Shown here: piece by piece, positions 44,929 through 53,977 of the stretch
Position numbering within the stretch: the stretch's first letter is position 1
Layout: each line of letters opens with the position of its first letter
Assembly (NCBI GenBank): GCA_001515945.1
Contig: LOER01000030.1
Location: 1 to 60,735 of the forward strand
DNA length: 60,735 bases
Reading direction: 5' to 3'
Source of the DNA: Desulfitibacter sp. BRH_c19
GTDB lineage: Bacteria; Bacillota; DSM-16504; Desulfitibacterales; Desulfitibacteraceae
Program-made: the position numbers and the translations under genes
Notes under the pieces: model-generated
What the model was told of the DNA's origin: nothing
The model's input: only the letters and a program-made list of their open reading frames with translations
The model's database searches: none

Positions 44929-45648
44929 ATGAAAATTACAGTTGGTGTTTCAGCCAGACACATACATTTATCAATAGAGGATATGGAGCTCTTATTTGGC
45001 GTAGGGTACGAATTGACTCCTGTGCGCTACTTGTCCATTGCTACCCAGTATATTTGTAAAGAACGCATAACGGTGGAGGGCCCAAAGGGAAAGGTGGAAA
45101 ATATAGCAATCATTGGCCCTCCTAGGGAGCATACCCAGGTAGAGCTGTCGAAAACAGATGCCATTAAACTTGGGTTAAACCCACCCACCAGATTGTCGGG
45201 GGATTTAGAAGGTTCTGGAAGTGCAACCTTAATAGGTCCTAACGGAAGTGTGATATTAAAAGATGGATTAATAGTAGCTCAAAGGCATATACATATGACC
45301 GAGAGAGATGCTGAGGAGTTTGGGTTTAAGCATAAAGACTATGCAATGGTTGTTGTTCAAGGTAAACGCAGCTTGGTTTTTGACTTTGTTGTGGTTAGAA
45401 TAGCTCCTGAAAATACCCATACAGAAATTCACCTGGACACAGATGAAGCTAATACCGCAGACATAAAAACTGGTGATGAAGTAACCCTTTTCCATGTAAA
45501 TGATAAAAAGCTAAGGCTTGAACAAATAATTAACGCCTTTGACGAACGCCAATTAAGAGTACTAGAGCAATCTGTCGCAACAATCATTGAAGATGAAAAG
45601 CAAAGGATATCATTGATGGAGGAAATGCTTAAGGGGTTAAAGGGCTAA
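44929..45648 (+). CDS. pduL: PduL-type phosphate propanoyltransferase (phosphotransacylase)
   Basis: The 239-residue protein shows both zinc-binding repeats of PduL, VGVSARHIHLSIEDMELLFG at the N terminus and LIVAQRHIHMTERDAEEFGF in the middle, with GPPREHTQVELSKTDAIKLG and HTEIHLDTDEANTA. PduL converts acyl-CoA to acyl phosphate inside microcompartments, but here the protein starts directly with the catalytic domain and lacks the N-terminal encapsulation peptide. A C-terminal helical extension (about 205-239) is extra. AAGGAGG precedes the ATG. It is the only gene of its transcript and lies 37 kb from the shell genes. Confidence 0.92.
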   Translation: MKITVGVSARHIHLSIEDMELLFGVGYELTPVRYLSIATQYICKERITVEGPKGKVENIAIIGPPREHTQVELSKTDAIKLGLNPPTRLSGDLEGSGSATLIGPNGSVILKDGLIVAQRHIHMTERDAEEFGFKHKDYAMVVVQGKRSLVFDFVVVRIAPENTHTEIHLDTDEANTADIKTGDEVTLFHVNDKKLRLEQIINAFDERQLRVLEQSVATIIEDEKQRISLMEEMLKGLKG

Positions 45649-45664
45649 TTTTTTCTTTAGCCCT
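45640..45664. terminator. Convergent terminator between pduL and the diguanylate cyclase
   Basis: AAGGGCTAA pairs with TTTAGCCCT around a T-rich loop. It overlaps the last codons of pduL and ends just before the opposing stop codon at 45666. Confidence 0.7.
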
Positions 45665-45665
45665 T

Positions 45666-47186
45666 CTATTCAATCTCGTTGGTATAAACCATGTAATCAA
45701 GACCCTGATTCTTAGCCTGATACATTGCTAGGTCAGCTTTTTGCATTAGTATTTCAGGTTTGCTACTGTCATCTGGGTAAATACTAACTCCAATGCTTGA
45801 TTTTATATTAAGTTCATGCCCATCTACATATATTGGACCACTAAAAAAATCACTAACTTTTTGGACAACTCTTAAAGCATCATCTGAGGTTTGTATACCT
45901 GATAACAAAATAGTAAATTCATCTCCGCCTAACCTTGAAATGATATCCGATTCTCTTAAATTGTTTTTGAGACCACGAGCAACTTCTTGAAGTAATTTAT
46001 CCCCAACATTGTGACCATGTTGATCATTTATTTTTTTAAAGTTATTAAGATCAAGATATAGAACCACTAATTTTGTCTTGCTTCTTTTTGTATCCAATAC
46101 CTTTTGCTTAATATACTCTTCAAATAGCTTTCTGTTTGGTAAGTTTGTGAGATGATCGTAATAAGCCATATATTCCAACTTATAAATCAAATATAATACA
46201 GTAAAGGCAAGTACAAAATAAACTATTGAAATTGCCCATATACTTCGCAAAAAGAAGTTCCTCTCCTTGCTAATATAGTTAAGCATTATGCCACCATTGT
46301 ATTTAATTTCAATTACATGAGAATTCCACCAACTAGATTTTCCATCCTGCTGATGATTAATATAAGGTATATATTTTTCAGTATATTTTATTTCTGAACC
46401 TTCACTTGAAAGAGTATTCTTCTGAATTTCTCTAGAATCCAATGCTTTTTGAATAAGGATCTCTTTCTGCTCATCTCTAACAGTACTATAAAATGGCTTG
46501 TTTTTTGATATTTTTAAGATACCATTCCCAGAAACATTCATTTTGAAGATAGATACTTCCTCTACAGATGGATACTGATTCTGCAAACCATTTGCGACAG
46601 AAAAAATATCAACATCATTCATTACAGGAAACCTTCTATTTATATTTACGCTCAACTGTAAAAGGTATTTATGATCAGGAGTGGGCATGTAGCTATACTT
46701 CATTAATTCCCCAGTATTTGTAGATATATCTAGTCCATCTGCTATAAAAGAATTACCCTGCAAGCGATTATCAAGTAATCTACTAAAACTAGGAAACTCT
46801 TTAAAATCAAGTCCAAGGTCTACCTCAAAAGTTGTCTTAACTACTGTCAGGTCCTGATTAATAATGTATATTTCAAAACCATTAAACTGGTTTTTTAATT
46901 CTTTTAAATCCCAGTTTAATATGTCTGTGTCTTGGTTGTATTTATCCAGCATTATCAAGGAATAACCCTTCATTTGCTCATTTAATGCGTCATCTATAAT
47001 TTGACCAACCATGTCCGCATGTTTAATAGTATTATAAATACTTTCTTCAACTAAAGTGTGTTTTGAATCATATTCAGATTCAATTATTTTTATAGTATTC
47101 CGGTAATTACCATAAAAAACAGATACCAGAATAATGAAAACTACCATTAGTATACTTGCTATTAGTAGGCCACGACTTCTTTTCAT
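45666..47186 (-). CDS. Membrane diguanylate cyclase with extracytoplasmic sensor
   Basis: The protein of about 506 residues has one membrane helix near residue 10-28 and another near 325-345, with a 300-residue extracellular sensor between them of a CACHE-like type (my inference from layout). The C-terminal GGDEF domain contains YDHLTNLPNRKLFEEYIKQK, the active-site SRLGGDEFTILLSG and, five residues before it, the product-inhibition RxxD site (RESD). It makes c-di-GMP from two GTP. ATG 47186 follows AGGTG by seven bases. Confidence 0.9.
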   Translation of the reverse strand: MKRSRGLLIASILMVVFIILVSVFYGNYRNTIKIIESEYDSKHTLVEESIYNTIKHADMVGQIIDDALNEQMKGYSLIMLDKYNQDTDILNWDLKELKNQFNGFEIYIINQDLTVVKTTFEVDLGLDFKEFPSFSRLLDNRLQGNSFIADGLDISTNTGELMKYSYMPTPDHKYLLQLSVNINRRFPVMNDVDIFSVANGLQNQYPSVEEVSIFKMNVSGNGILKISKNKPFYSTVRDEQKEILIQKALDSREIQKNTLSSEGSEIKYTEKYIPYINHQQDGKSSWWNSHVIEIKYNGGIMLNYISKERNFFLRSIWAISIVYFVLAFTVLYLIYKLEYMAYYDHLTNLPNRKLFEEYIKQKVLDTKRSKTKLVVLYLDLNNFKKINDQHGHNVGDKLLQEVARGLKNNLRESDIISRLGGDEFTILLSGIQTSDDALRVVQKVSDFFSGPIYVDGHELNIKSSIGVSIYPDDSSKPEILMQKADLAMYQAKNQGLDYMVYTNEIE

Positions 47187-47314
47187 GAATCTCACCTTTG
47201 TTTTAAAGACTTTTTCAACGAAAAACCTTTCGACATTTAGTACTCATATTCCTGTATTAGTGCACCACTTGTTGCCAACTGTAAAATCAGCGAGTGCTTA
47301 ATATATTTTTAACT

Positions 47315-47426
47315 GACTAACTTGGCGTAAGTCTCCCATCTTCTAGCGTTGCACTGGTATAAGTAAAATTCCATTCCAAGAATTAACTTATACTGGCGTA
47401 AGTGGGAGTACAACGCCAACTAAGTC
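47315..47426. repeat. Imperfect long inverted repeat, MITE-like
   Basis: GACTAACTTGGCG at the left mirrors CGCCAACTAAGTC at the right, and an inner TATAAGT / ACTTATA pair closes around the centre. Each arm is about 45 bp and carries CTCCCA / TGGGAG in matching places. It lies in the 385-bp gene-free gap between the cyclase and the GntR gene. It may be a small mobile element remnant or an RNA structure. Confidence 0.45.
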
Positions 47427-47444
47427 ATTCATTCGTAGCTCTAA

Positions 47445-47476
47445 AATTCAGGGGGAGTATAATCTCCCCCTGAATT
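47445..47476. terminator. Perfect 13-bp hairpin upstream of the GntR operon
   Basis: AATTCAGGGGGAG (47445-47457) pairs without mismatch to CTCCCCCTGAATT (47464-47476) around TATAAT. It has no strong T run on the plus strand and a short one on the minus strand. It could insulate the GntR operon from leftward or rightward transcription. Confidence 0.55.
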
Positions 47477-47571
47477 AAGATCTTACTTCAATAATAGGTC
47501 TTGCTTTATAACTTAATCTGTTGTATAGTTAATTACATAAGTAACTAACCAATGACGTCAGGGGTGAGAAA

Positions 47572-47946
47572 GTGCTCTTATCAAATGAAAATCCAAAACC
47601 GATATATTTGCAGATAGCAGAAGGTATTGAAGATGATATCCTGACAGGTAGACTTGCAGAGGGTGATCAGGCTTACTCTACAAATCAGATTGCAAAAATA
47701 TACCACATCAACCCAGCAACAGCTGGTAAAGGAATCAATCTTTTGGTTGATGAAGGAATACTATTTAAGCGTAGAGGGCTTGGAATGTTTGTTGCCGAAG
47801 GTGCTGTGCAAAGCATACGGCAAAAACGAAGAGAATCATTTTTTAATGACTACGTTATAAAAACTTTACTGGAGGCAAAAAAGTTGAGTATCTCGCCTGA
47901 TGATGTAATATTGATGATCGAAAATTACGAAAGGAGTAAGTTATAA
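47572..47946 (+). CDS. GntR-family regulator, YtrA subgroup
   Basis: The 124-residue protein has the GntR winged helix (PIYLQIAEGIEDDILTGRLA; QIAKIYHINPATAGKGINLL; DEGILFKRRGLGMFVAEGA) and only a short helical C-terminal tail, as in YtrA-type regulators that control ABC exporters. GTG 47572 has AGGGGTG upstream. Its stop overlaps the ATPase start by one base (TAATG). It likely represses this operon. Confidence 0.9.
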   Translation: MLLSNENPKPIYLQIAEGIEDDILTGRLAEGDQAYSTNQIAKIYHINPATAGKGINLLVDEGILFKRRGLGMFVAEGAVQSIRQKRRESFFNDYVIKTLLEAKKLSISPDDVILMIENYERSKL

Positions 47947-48830
47947 TGAAATCAGCAATAGAGGTAAATAATTTAACAAAAAAATTTGGTACAACAACTG
48001 CTTTAGCAAATATTAATTTATCCTTTGACGGAAATAAGATTTATGGTCTTTTGGGGCGTAATGGTGCTGGCAAAACAACCCTGTTGCACCTACTAGCTGC
48101 TCAGTTACTTCCTTCAAATGGTTCTATAAGTATAAGGGGAGAAAGTTTATATGAAAACAACAATGCTTTAAGTCAAATATGCTATATCGGCCTATTTCTA
48201 AACAATAACAAGTATATTAAAACCTTTAAGGTTAAGGATTTTCTAAAATCTGCAGCAATGTTTTTTCCTAACTGGGACGAGAAACTTGCAAAGCAGCTTA
48301 CAGAGCTTTTTTCTTTAGACATAAAAAAACCTTATAGAAATCTATCTACAGGTATGCTGTCCATGGTTTCTATAATCATTAGTCTGGCAAGTCGCGCACC
48401 TATCACCTTGCTTGATGAGCCTTATAGTGGTTTAGATGCTTCAGCTAGGCAGGAATTTTATGATGTTCTTGCTGAGGATTTCGGCCGTCATCCTAGGACA
48501 ATTGTCTTTTCAACTCATCTAATAGATGAAGCGAGCAACCTCTTTGAAGATGTGATTATACTACATCAAGGTAAAATTGTATTACACGAACCTATGGAAA
48601 CCTTAGAGGAATCATCTCTAATAGTATTCGGTGATAAAGATGAACTGGAATCAAGGTTGGGAAATAAACGGGTTATTCATAGAGAGTTATTTGGCCACAG
48701 AGCATCATATGCTCTATTTGATAAGATTTCAGAGCAAGAAAAAACAGCATGGACTCATGCTGGTCTTGAGTTGCGTAGTCTCACTTTACAACAGCTGTTC
48801 GTTCATCTAACAGCTAATTCAGGGAGGTAA
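47946..48830 (+). CDS. YtrB-like ABC transporter ATPase
   Basis: The 294-residue ATPase has Walker A GLLGRNGAGKTTLLHLLA, the Q-loop region LSQICYIGLF, the signature NLSTGMLSMVSIIISLAS (a departure from LSGGQ, as in the Ytr group), Walker B ITLLDEPYSGLDASAR and the switch FSTHLIDEASNLFED. It pairs with the membrane gene that starts 6 nt later. Confidence 0.9.
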   Translation: MKSAIEVNNLTKKFGTTTALANINLSFDGNKIYGLLGRNGAGKTTLLHLLAAQLLPSNGSISIRGESLYENNNALSQICYIGLFLNNNKYIKTFKVKDFLKSAAMFFPNWDEKLAKQLTELFSLDIKKPYRNLSTGMLSMVSIIISLASRAPITLLDEPYSGLDASARQEFYDVLAEDFGRHPRTIVFSTHLIDEASNLFEDVIILHQGKIVLHEPMETLEESSLIVFGDKDELESRLGNKRVIHRELFGHRASYALFDKISEQEKTAWTHAGLELRSLTLQQLFVHLTANSGR

Positions 48831-48835
48831 CCCCA

Positions 48836-49924
48836 ATGATAAATACTAACTTATATAAATCTCATTTCTGGGTGTATTGGAAAACCCAACGTATCCTTTT
48901 CCTTTTTTTCTTTACTATACTATTTGTTAACCTAACGATCCAACTCGGGGTCTCTATTTTTGTAAACGGCTCCATTGAGTTTGTCTCCATTATTTCTATA
49001 TTACCGCCAATAGTTGGTTTTTTATTAGGAATGCTCATTGCTATTCCTGCTATGGGTATAAGCTCTTTTCCATATTTGTTGACCTTTGGTAGTAGAAGAA
49101 AAGACATTGTATATACAGCTACAGCAAATAATATTTTATATGTCATATTTCTTTCAATCATATTTTCTTTTCTAATTGGCATCACAGGAATTATAAGTAA
49201 AGAGCTGCCCCAAGTTTACATGGGAACAATTATAACTTCCTGGGGTAGTTTAGTTCCAATCACCGTTTTGAACCTGTTTTTACTCTTAATGATTTCTAGT
49301 ATTACTTTTTTAATAAGTGCTGTTTTCTATCGATGGGGTGTATTATGGGGTTTGGGATTCATTTCTCTAGTTATTTCTGTTCCAATCTTATTGATAAATG
49401 AAATCTACCACTTTTATATATGGGGTGGATCATACACTTTTATTAATATTCTAATGATGACAATTATTGTTACCTCAACATTCTTAAGCATCAAGATATT
49501 ATCAAAAGCAGAAATACACCATTCTCGACCTATTCTGCATTTTAAAGGTTTTGTATTCTTGGTCTGCTGCCTGACCATTTTGTCATTGGCTTTTTATACT
49601 GGCATTAATAGGCTAACTAATGCTTCAGATATCATTAGAGTTAATGACCATGGACGCTTTGCTTATTTTGAAGATGGAGAAAAGGAGAAAAATATTATAA
49701 GTAAGGGAAATCAGGATTTGGTTTTGCTGTGGCGATCTCAAGTCAGCGAAGGTGACCTAACATTTACATTAACATCCCCCTCTGGGGAGATTGTGTATGC
49801 AGCATCTGGCACGACCAACGACCTAGTTACCATTCCATTAACCCCAGGTATGTGGAGCTACTCCCTCACCTTTGATGATGCCACTAATAGCAATTATTCA
49901 CTACTCGCTTATGTACGTGACTAA
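48836..49924 (+). CDS. ABC transporter permease with C-terminal extracytoplasmic domain
   Basis: The 362-residue protein has about seven membrane helices (FLFFFTILFVNLTIQLGVSI through VFLVCCLTILSLAFYTGI, to residue about 255). A soluble beta-rich tail of about 100 residues follows (VSEGDLTFTLTSPSGEIVYA; ATNSNYSLLAYVRD), probably outside the membrane. GGGAGG lies before ATG 48836. It forms the exporter with the ATPase, and the substrate is unknown. Confidence 0.82.
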   Translation: MINTNLYKSHFWVYWKTQRILFLFFFTILFVNLTIQLGVSIFVNGSIEFVSIISILPPIVGFLLGMLIAIPAMGISSFPYLLTFGSRRKDIVYTATANNILYVIFLSIIFSFLIGITGIISKELPQVYMGTIITSWGSLVPITVLNLFLLLMISSITFLISAVFYRWGVLWGLGFISLVISVPILLINEIYHFYIWGGSYTFINILMMTIIVTSTFLSIKILSKAEIHHSRPILHFKGFVFLVCCLTILSLAFYTGINRLTNASDIIRVNDHGRFAYFEDGEKEKNIISKGNQDLVLLWRSQVSEGDLTFTLTSPSGEIVYAASGTTNDLVTIPLTPGMWSYSLTFDDATNSNYSLLAYVRD

Positions 49925-49947
49925 ATGAATTCACTCTAAAAAATATA

Positions 49948-49979
49948 ACCAAGTAGCCTATTATTACAGGCTACTTGGT
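49948..49979. terminator. Hairpin terminator after the GntR-ABC operon
   Basis: ACCAAGTAGCCT pairs perfectly with AGGCTACTTGGT (12 bp). The plus strand lacks a long T run, while the minus strand has TATATTTTTT after it. It can therefore also serve the convergent trkH. Confidence 0.7.
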
Positions 49980-50050
49980 CCATCTCAGGTAATCGAAGCC
50001 TGGTTTTTGACTATTAAAGATATCAGTAGTGGTGGATATACTTCATAATA

Positions 50051-51496
50051 TTAAGACCAGTTCCTAGGATAGAATAAAACTAGTACTGTAAATATTTCCA
50101 GACGACCCACTAGCATCAGAAATGTAAGAAAGTATTTACCTAGAATAGGTATCTCAGCATAATTCGTGGCTGGACCAACAAATCCAAATCCTGGTCCAAT
50201 TACCCCTATACAGGCTAATACAGAGGTGCTGGCACTTTCAATATCCAAATCGAAGCTCGACATTATTATGGTACTAATGCCTACGATACTAAGATATACA
50301 AAAAAGAAAATAAAAGTATTAATTACGATTTTATCGTCAACTGAGACCCCATTTATTTTTATACTTCTCACCAACCTGGGATGAATAGAACGTACTAGCT
50401 CTGATATTGTATACTTGATCAATATTAGAAAACGACCTATTTTTATCCCGCCTCCGGTTGACCCTAGACTACCTCCAATGAATAACAGAATAAACATTAC
50501 ATTTCTGGCAAAGTTTGGCCAGGTATCATAATTTACTGTTGCGAATCCCGTTGTAGTTAAAATAGATACGACCTGAAACAAGGCTGTAATTGGGAGTATC
50601 CCATGCTCCCCAGGCCTTGCTAGATACAGACTAATAGTTACAAGCAATGTGGCTATAATTACAATCTTACAATATAGCCTGAATTCCTCATTCCTCACGA
50701 AAATCTTGAGAGTTTTATTTTTCCATACTAGATAATATAGAGCAAAGTTTGCACCTCCTAAAAACATAAACACAGTAATTATAAGCTGGATTAGTGCATT
50801 ATCTAAATAAAACCCAATACTAGCATTTTTGGTAGAAAAACCACCAGTAGCAATGGTAGTAAATGTGTGGGCCATTGAATCAAAAAAGGTCATCCCTGCT
50901 AGTACTAATAGTATTATTTGTATTAACGTAAAAATCATATAAAACTTCCAAAGGTTCTTGGCAGTATCACTTATCCTCGGTGTTAGCTTTTCCACCACAG
51001 GTCCCGGAGCCTCAGCAACAAAAATTTTGTTTGCACCTTGTCCAAAGTGGGCTACCAAAGCAACAAACAAGACTATTATTCCCATGCCACCCAACCACTG
51101 AGTTAAAGAACGCCACATAAGTATCCCTTCGGGCATAGATTCAATGTCAGTTAGAATACTAGCTCCAGTAGTTGTAAAGCCAGACATTGTTTCAAAAATT
51201 GCATTAGTGAAATTCATGGTTCCTGAAAGTAGATAGGGTAACGTTCCAAATAGCACTACTGCTAACCACCCGCATGTTACAATTAAATAGCCTTCTATGT
51301 ATCGTAAACGTATATCCTCTAGTGGGAATAAAACATATACAATAAGTCCGCTTCCAATGGTAATAACCATTGAATATATAATGGACATCCATGCTCCATC
51401 ATTAAAATATATCGACCAGATTAGTGGAATTGTCATTGACAGGCCAACAACTATCAAGAGCCTAGACAATGAAGCTAAAACTACTTTCCATCTCAT
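50051..51496 (-). CDS. trkH: TrkH-family potassium channel subunit
   Basis: The 481-residue membrane protein has the four pore repeats of Trk/Ktr channels, visible as TMSGFTTTGASILTDIES, TTIATGGFSTKNASIG, ILTTTGFATVNYDTW and CIGVIGPGFGFVGPA. LTQWLGGMGIIVLFVALV marks the first repeat. The gene is co-oriented with trkA and a second channel gene, and it ends the operon. The gating TrkA partner lies 19 nt upstream. Confidence 0.92.
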   Translation of the reverse strand: MRWKVVLASLSRLLIVVGLSMTIPLIWSIYFNDGAWMSIIYSMVITIGSGLIVYVLFPLEDIRLRYIEGYLIVTCGWLAVVLFGTLPYLLSGTMNFTNAIFETMSGFTTTGASILTDIESMPEGILMWRSLTQWLGGMGIIVLFVALVAHFGQGANKIFVAEAPGPVVEKLTPRISDTAKNLWKFYMIFTLIQIILLVLAGMTFFDSMAHTFTTIATGGFSTKNASIGFYLDNALIQLIITVFMFLGGANFALYYLVWKNKTLKIFVRNEEFRLYCKIVIIATLLVTISLYLARPGEHGILPITALFQVVSILTTTGFATVNYDTWPNFARNVMFILLFIGGSLGSTGGGIKIGRFLILIKYTISELVRSIHPRLVRSIKINGVSVDDKIVINTFIFFFVYLSIVGISTIIMSSFDLDIESASTSVLACIGVIGPGFGFVGPATNYAEIPILGKYFLTFLMLVGRLEIFTVLVLFYPRNWS

Positions 51497-51515
51497 TTAA
51501 TTCAACTCCTAATGT

Positions 51516-52160
51516 TTATCCAATATATACATCAATATCTTCATTACAACCTAGAATAACTAGCAAGTCATTCTCTTCTATTAAGTTACCGGCCCCGGGA
51601 GACACAATTATTTTGTCACCTTTCTTGATGGCCAGAACACTTATGCCATGTTTTGCCCTTAAATCTAAAGCTCCAAGGCTTTTTCCAATAAAGTTAATTG
51701 GAGCAGTACACTCAGCTATGGAATGCTTGGAAGAAAGCTCTATAAAGTCCAGTATATTTCCAGATACTATACTATGTGCTACTTTTTGCCCCATGTCCTT
51801 TTCAGGGAAGACAACCTTATTTGCACCCACTCTTTTAAGTACCTCTCCATGAATATCAGATTGAGCTTTAGCAATAATATTTTTGGTGCCCAGTTGACTT
51901 ACAATAATAGTAGTTAGTATATTTGCTTCTATGTTCTGTCCAATCGCAATTACAACTCCATCAAAGTTTCTTATACCTAATTTTTTCAGTACATCTTCAT
52001 GCCTTGTATCAGCAATTACTACTTGTGTTAAATGTTCAGACAATTCCTGAACTTTTTCCTCAGCTATATCTATCCCAAGAACCTCATGTCCAAGAGAAAC
52101 TAGTGTTTTTGCAACACTCTCTCCGAATCTACCCAATCCTATAACTGCAAAACTTCCCAT
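51516..52160 (-). CDS. trkA: TrkA/KtrA-type potassium gating subunit
   Basis: The 214-residue RCK protein has an N-terminal Rossmann fold (GSFAVIGLGRFGESVAKTLV; GIDIAEEKVQELSEH; VVIADTRHEDVLKKLGI) and a C-terminal TrkA_C domain (SLGALDLRAKHGISVLAIKK). It binds ATP or NAD(H), and the C-terminal domain of Firmicute relatives binds c-di-AMP. It sits between two channel genes, so it may gate either or both. Confidence 0.92.
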   Translation of the reverse strand: MGSFAVIGLGRFGESVAKTLVSLGHEVLGIDIAEEKVQELSEHLTQVVIADTRHEDVLKKLGIRNFDGVVIAIGQNIEANILTTIIVSQLGTKNIIAKAQSDIHGEVLKRVGANKVVFPEKDMGQKVAHSIVSGNILDFIELSSKHSIAECTAPINFIGKSLGALDLRAKHGISVLAIKKGDKIIVSPGAGNLIEENDLLVILGCNEDIDVYIG

Positions 52161-52170
52161 GTTTACCCCC

Positions 52171-53508
52171 CTAACCTATCATTATATTACCAGTAGGATA
52201 TTTCACCAGTTCCTTAGAGTTTCTGCTCAAAACATAAAACAGAGCTAACGGTCCAATTCTTCCAGTATACATTGTAAAAATAATAACCAATTTTCCCTGA
52301 AGCGACAATTCGGGTGTAAGCCCCGTCGACAGTCCTACAGTACCAAAGGCGGATACTACTTCAAATAAGATTTCCATAAATGGATTTGATTCATAAATAC
52401 TCATGATGAAAGTAGCAAGAAATATCAGAAAGACTGATAGAAAAATTATTGTTTGCGACTTAACAATAATTTCATTAGAGATGGCTCTATGAAACAGTAT
52501 TGATTGTTTTTTGTTAGAGATACCGGCCAAGGTTGATGACACTATTACACCAAAAGTAGTTGTTTTTACACCACCACCAGTTGAACCAGGAGATGCACCA
52601 ATAAACATTAATAATAGAATTAATAGTAGACTAGCCTGATTTAAAGCTGCAATATCAAGGGTACTAAAGCCTGCTGTTCTAGTTGTGGTTGAGGTGAATA
52701 ATGCTACCATCACCTTTTCGCCTATACTAAGAGCACCTAAAGTATCAGGGTTATTATATTCTAATAGAAAAATAATTAAAAAACCAGTAATTATTAGAAC
52801 ACCAGAAAATATAATTGCTAACTTACTATGGTACGATATCTTTTTTAAAGATCGTTGAGTATATAAATCTGATATAACAAAAAATCCTAATCCTCCAAAA
52901 ATAAACAGGACCATTATTATACTGTTTGTCATGAAATCAGTTTTAAACCCTGCCAAGCTATTTCCAAATAAATCAAAACCAGCATTATTGAATGCTGATA
53001 TAGTATGAAACAAGCCATAATAGAAAGCCTTTTGTCCCATCTCAGGATACCAATGAAAAGCCAGCAGTAATGTTCCAAGTAATTCCATTATGAATGTTAT
53101 GACTAACACATGCTTTAACAGATTTACAACACCTTGAACTGAATTGCGGCTAAATGTCTCCTGTAAAATTAACCTTTGTGTAAAGGATATTCTCAAGCCG
53201 AGTACCATGGCAACAAGTATTGCAAATGTCATTAATCCAAGTCCGCCTATTTGTATTAAAACCATAATAACAACCTGTCCAAATATAGAAAATGCATCTG
53301 CAGTATCTACAACAACAAGACCTGTTACACATATTGCAGAAGTAGCTGTGAATAATGCATCTATATAAGGGATGCCAGCTAAATCCTTTGTGGAAATGGG
53401 TAAGGCTAATAAAACCGACCCTATAATAATTATACCAATAAAGCTTAGTGCTAAAACTTTCGCTGGATTAAATTGTATATAATTTGAACCTAAATGAGTG
53501 GTTTTCAT
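52171..53508 (-). CDS. ktrB: KtrB/TrkH-type potassium channel subunit
   Basis: The 445-residue membrane protein has the pore repeats ATSAICVTGLVVVDTAD, TISAFNNAGFDLFGNS, TSTTTRTAGFSTLDIA and VSAFGTVGLSTGLTPE. The short length and the PGSTGGGVKTTTFGV motif fit KtrB. It is the first gene of the operon ktrB-trkA-trkH. The two channel genes are clearly different (445 against 481 residues), not copies. No c-di-AMP riboswitch is visible before it. Confidence 0.9.
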   Translation of the reverse strand: MKTTHLGSNYIQFNPAKVLALSFIGIIIIGSVLLALPISTKDLAGIPYIDALFTATSAICVTGLVVVDTADAFSIFGQVVIMVLIQIGGLGLMTFAILVAMVLGLRISFTQRLILQETFSRNSVQGVVNLLKHVLVITFIMELLGTLLLAFHWYPEMGQKAFYYGLFHTISAFNNAGFDLFGNSLAGFKTDFMTNSIIMVLFIFGGLGFFVISDLYTQRSLKKISYHSKLAIIFSGVLIITGFLIIFLLEYNNPDTLGALSIGEKVMVALFTSTTTRTAGFSTLDIAALNQASLLLILLLMFIGASPGSTGGGVKTTTFGVIVSSTLAGISNKKQSILFHRAISNEIIVKSQTIIFLSVFLIFLATFIMSIYESNPFMEILFEVVSAFGTVGLSTGLTPELSLQGKLVIIFTMYTGRIGPLALFYVLSRNSKELVKYPTGNIMIG

Positions 53509-53603
53509 ATCTACAGCATATCCTTGATAAAAGTATTATTCCTAGATTATCATATTACCTTTAAAATGGAAATGTTTACTTTTTATCTATTGAAGAACTT
53601 TCT

Positions 53604-53769
53604 TTATGTAAATCTTTCAATATCCTTTTCTACACCAAGATTTCTTGCTCCATCATCGTAATGGATTAGCGTTACATATACCCTTTTCCATAAATTCAAG
53701 TGCTGCTAACTGCTCTTTAACTGCAATAAATGGTACAACCGGCAGATTATCTGGTATGTCAATACTCAT
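53604..53769 (-). pseudogene. Frameshifted short gene remnant, unidentified
   Basis: From an ATG at 53769 the minus strand reads MSIDIPDNLPVVPFIAVKEQ and LAALEFMEKGICNANPLR, then stops. In another frame it continues as YDDGARNLGVEKDIERFT to a TAA at 53604. The two pieces look like one protein broken by a frameshift. I do not recognise the family. The rest of 53509-53977 holds only the terminator at 53896. Confidence 0.35.
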
Positions 53770-53895
53770 TTCTCAACTTGCATTATACCATAGCATGTAG
53801 AATTCAGCCCACGCCCCATATAGGAGCAACGTCTGTTTACTAACTTAGCAGTTTACAGAGAATATGCAGTACTGGTTATATAAAAAAAATAAAAT

Positions 53896-53924
53896 GAGTC
53901 AAAAAGAACTGTCCCTTTTGACTC
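53896..53924 (-). terminator. Terminator after the peroxiredoxin gene
   Basis: On the minus strand GAGTCAAAAGG pairs with TTTTTGACTC and is followed by ATTTTATTTTTTTT. Confidence 0.85.
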
Positions 53925-53977
53925 AAGAAGGAAAAAGACGCACAACACTTGATGTCATAAGTGCAAGGGATCTGTGA

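Noticed and set aside
53509-53603. c-di-AMP riboswitch ahead of the potassium operon
   Set aside because: The interval before the ktrB start is AT-rich, carries no matching conserved blocks and has no terminator of its own.
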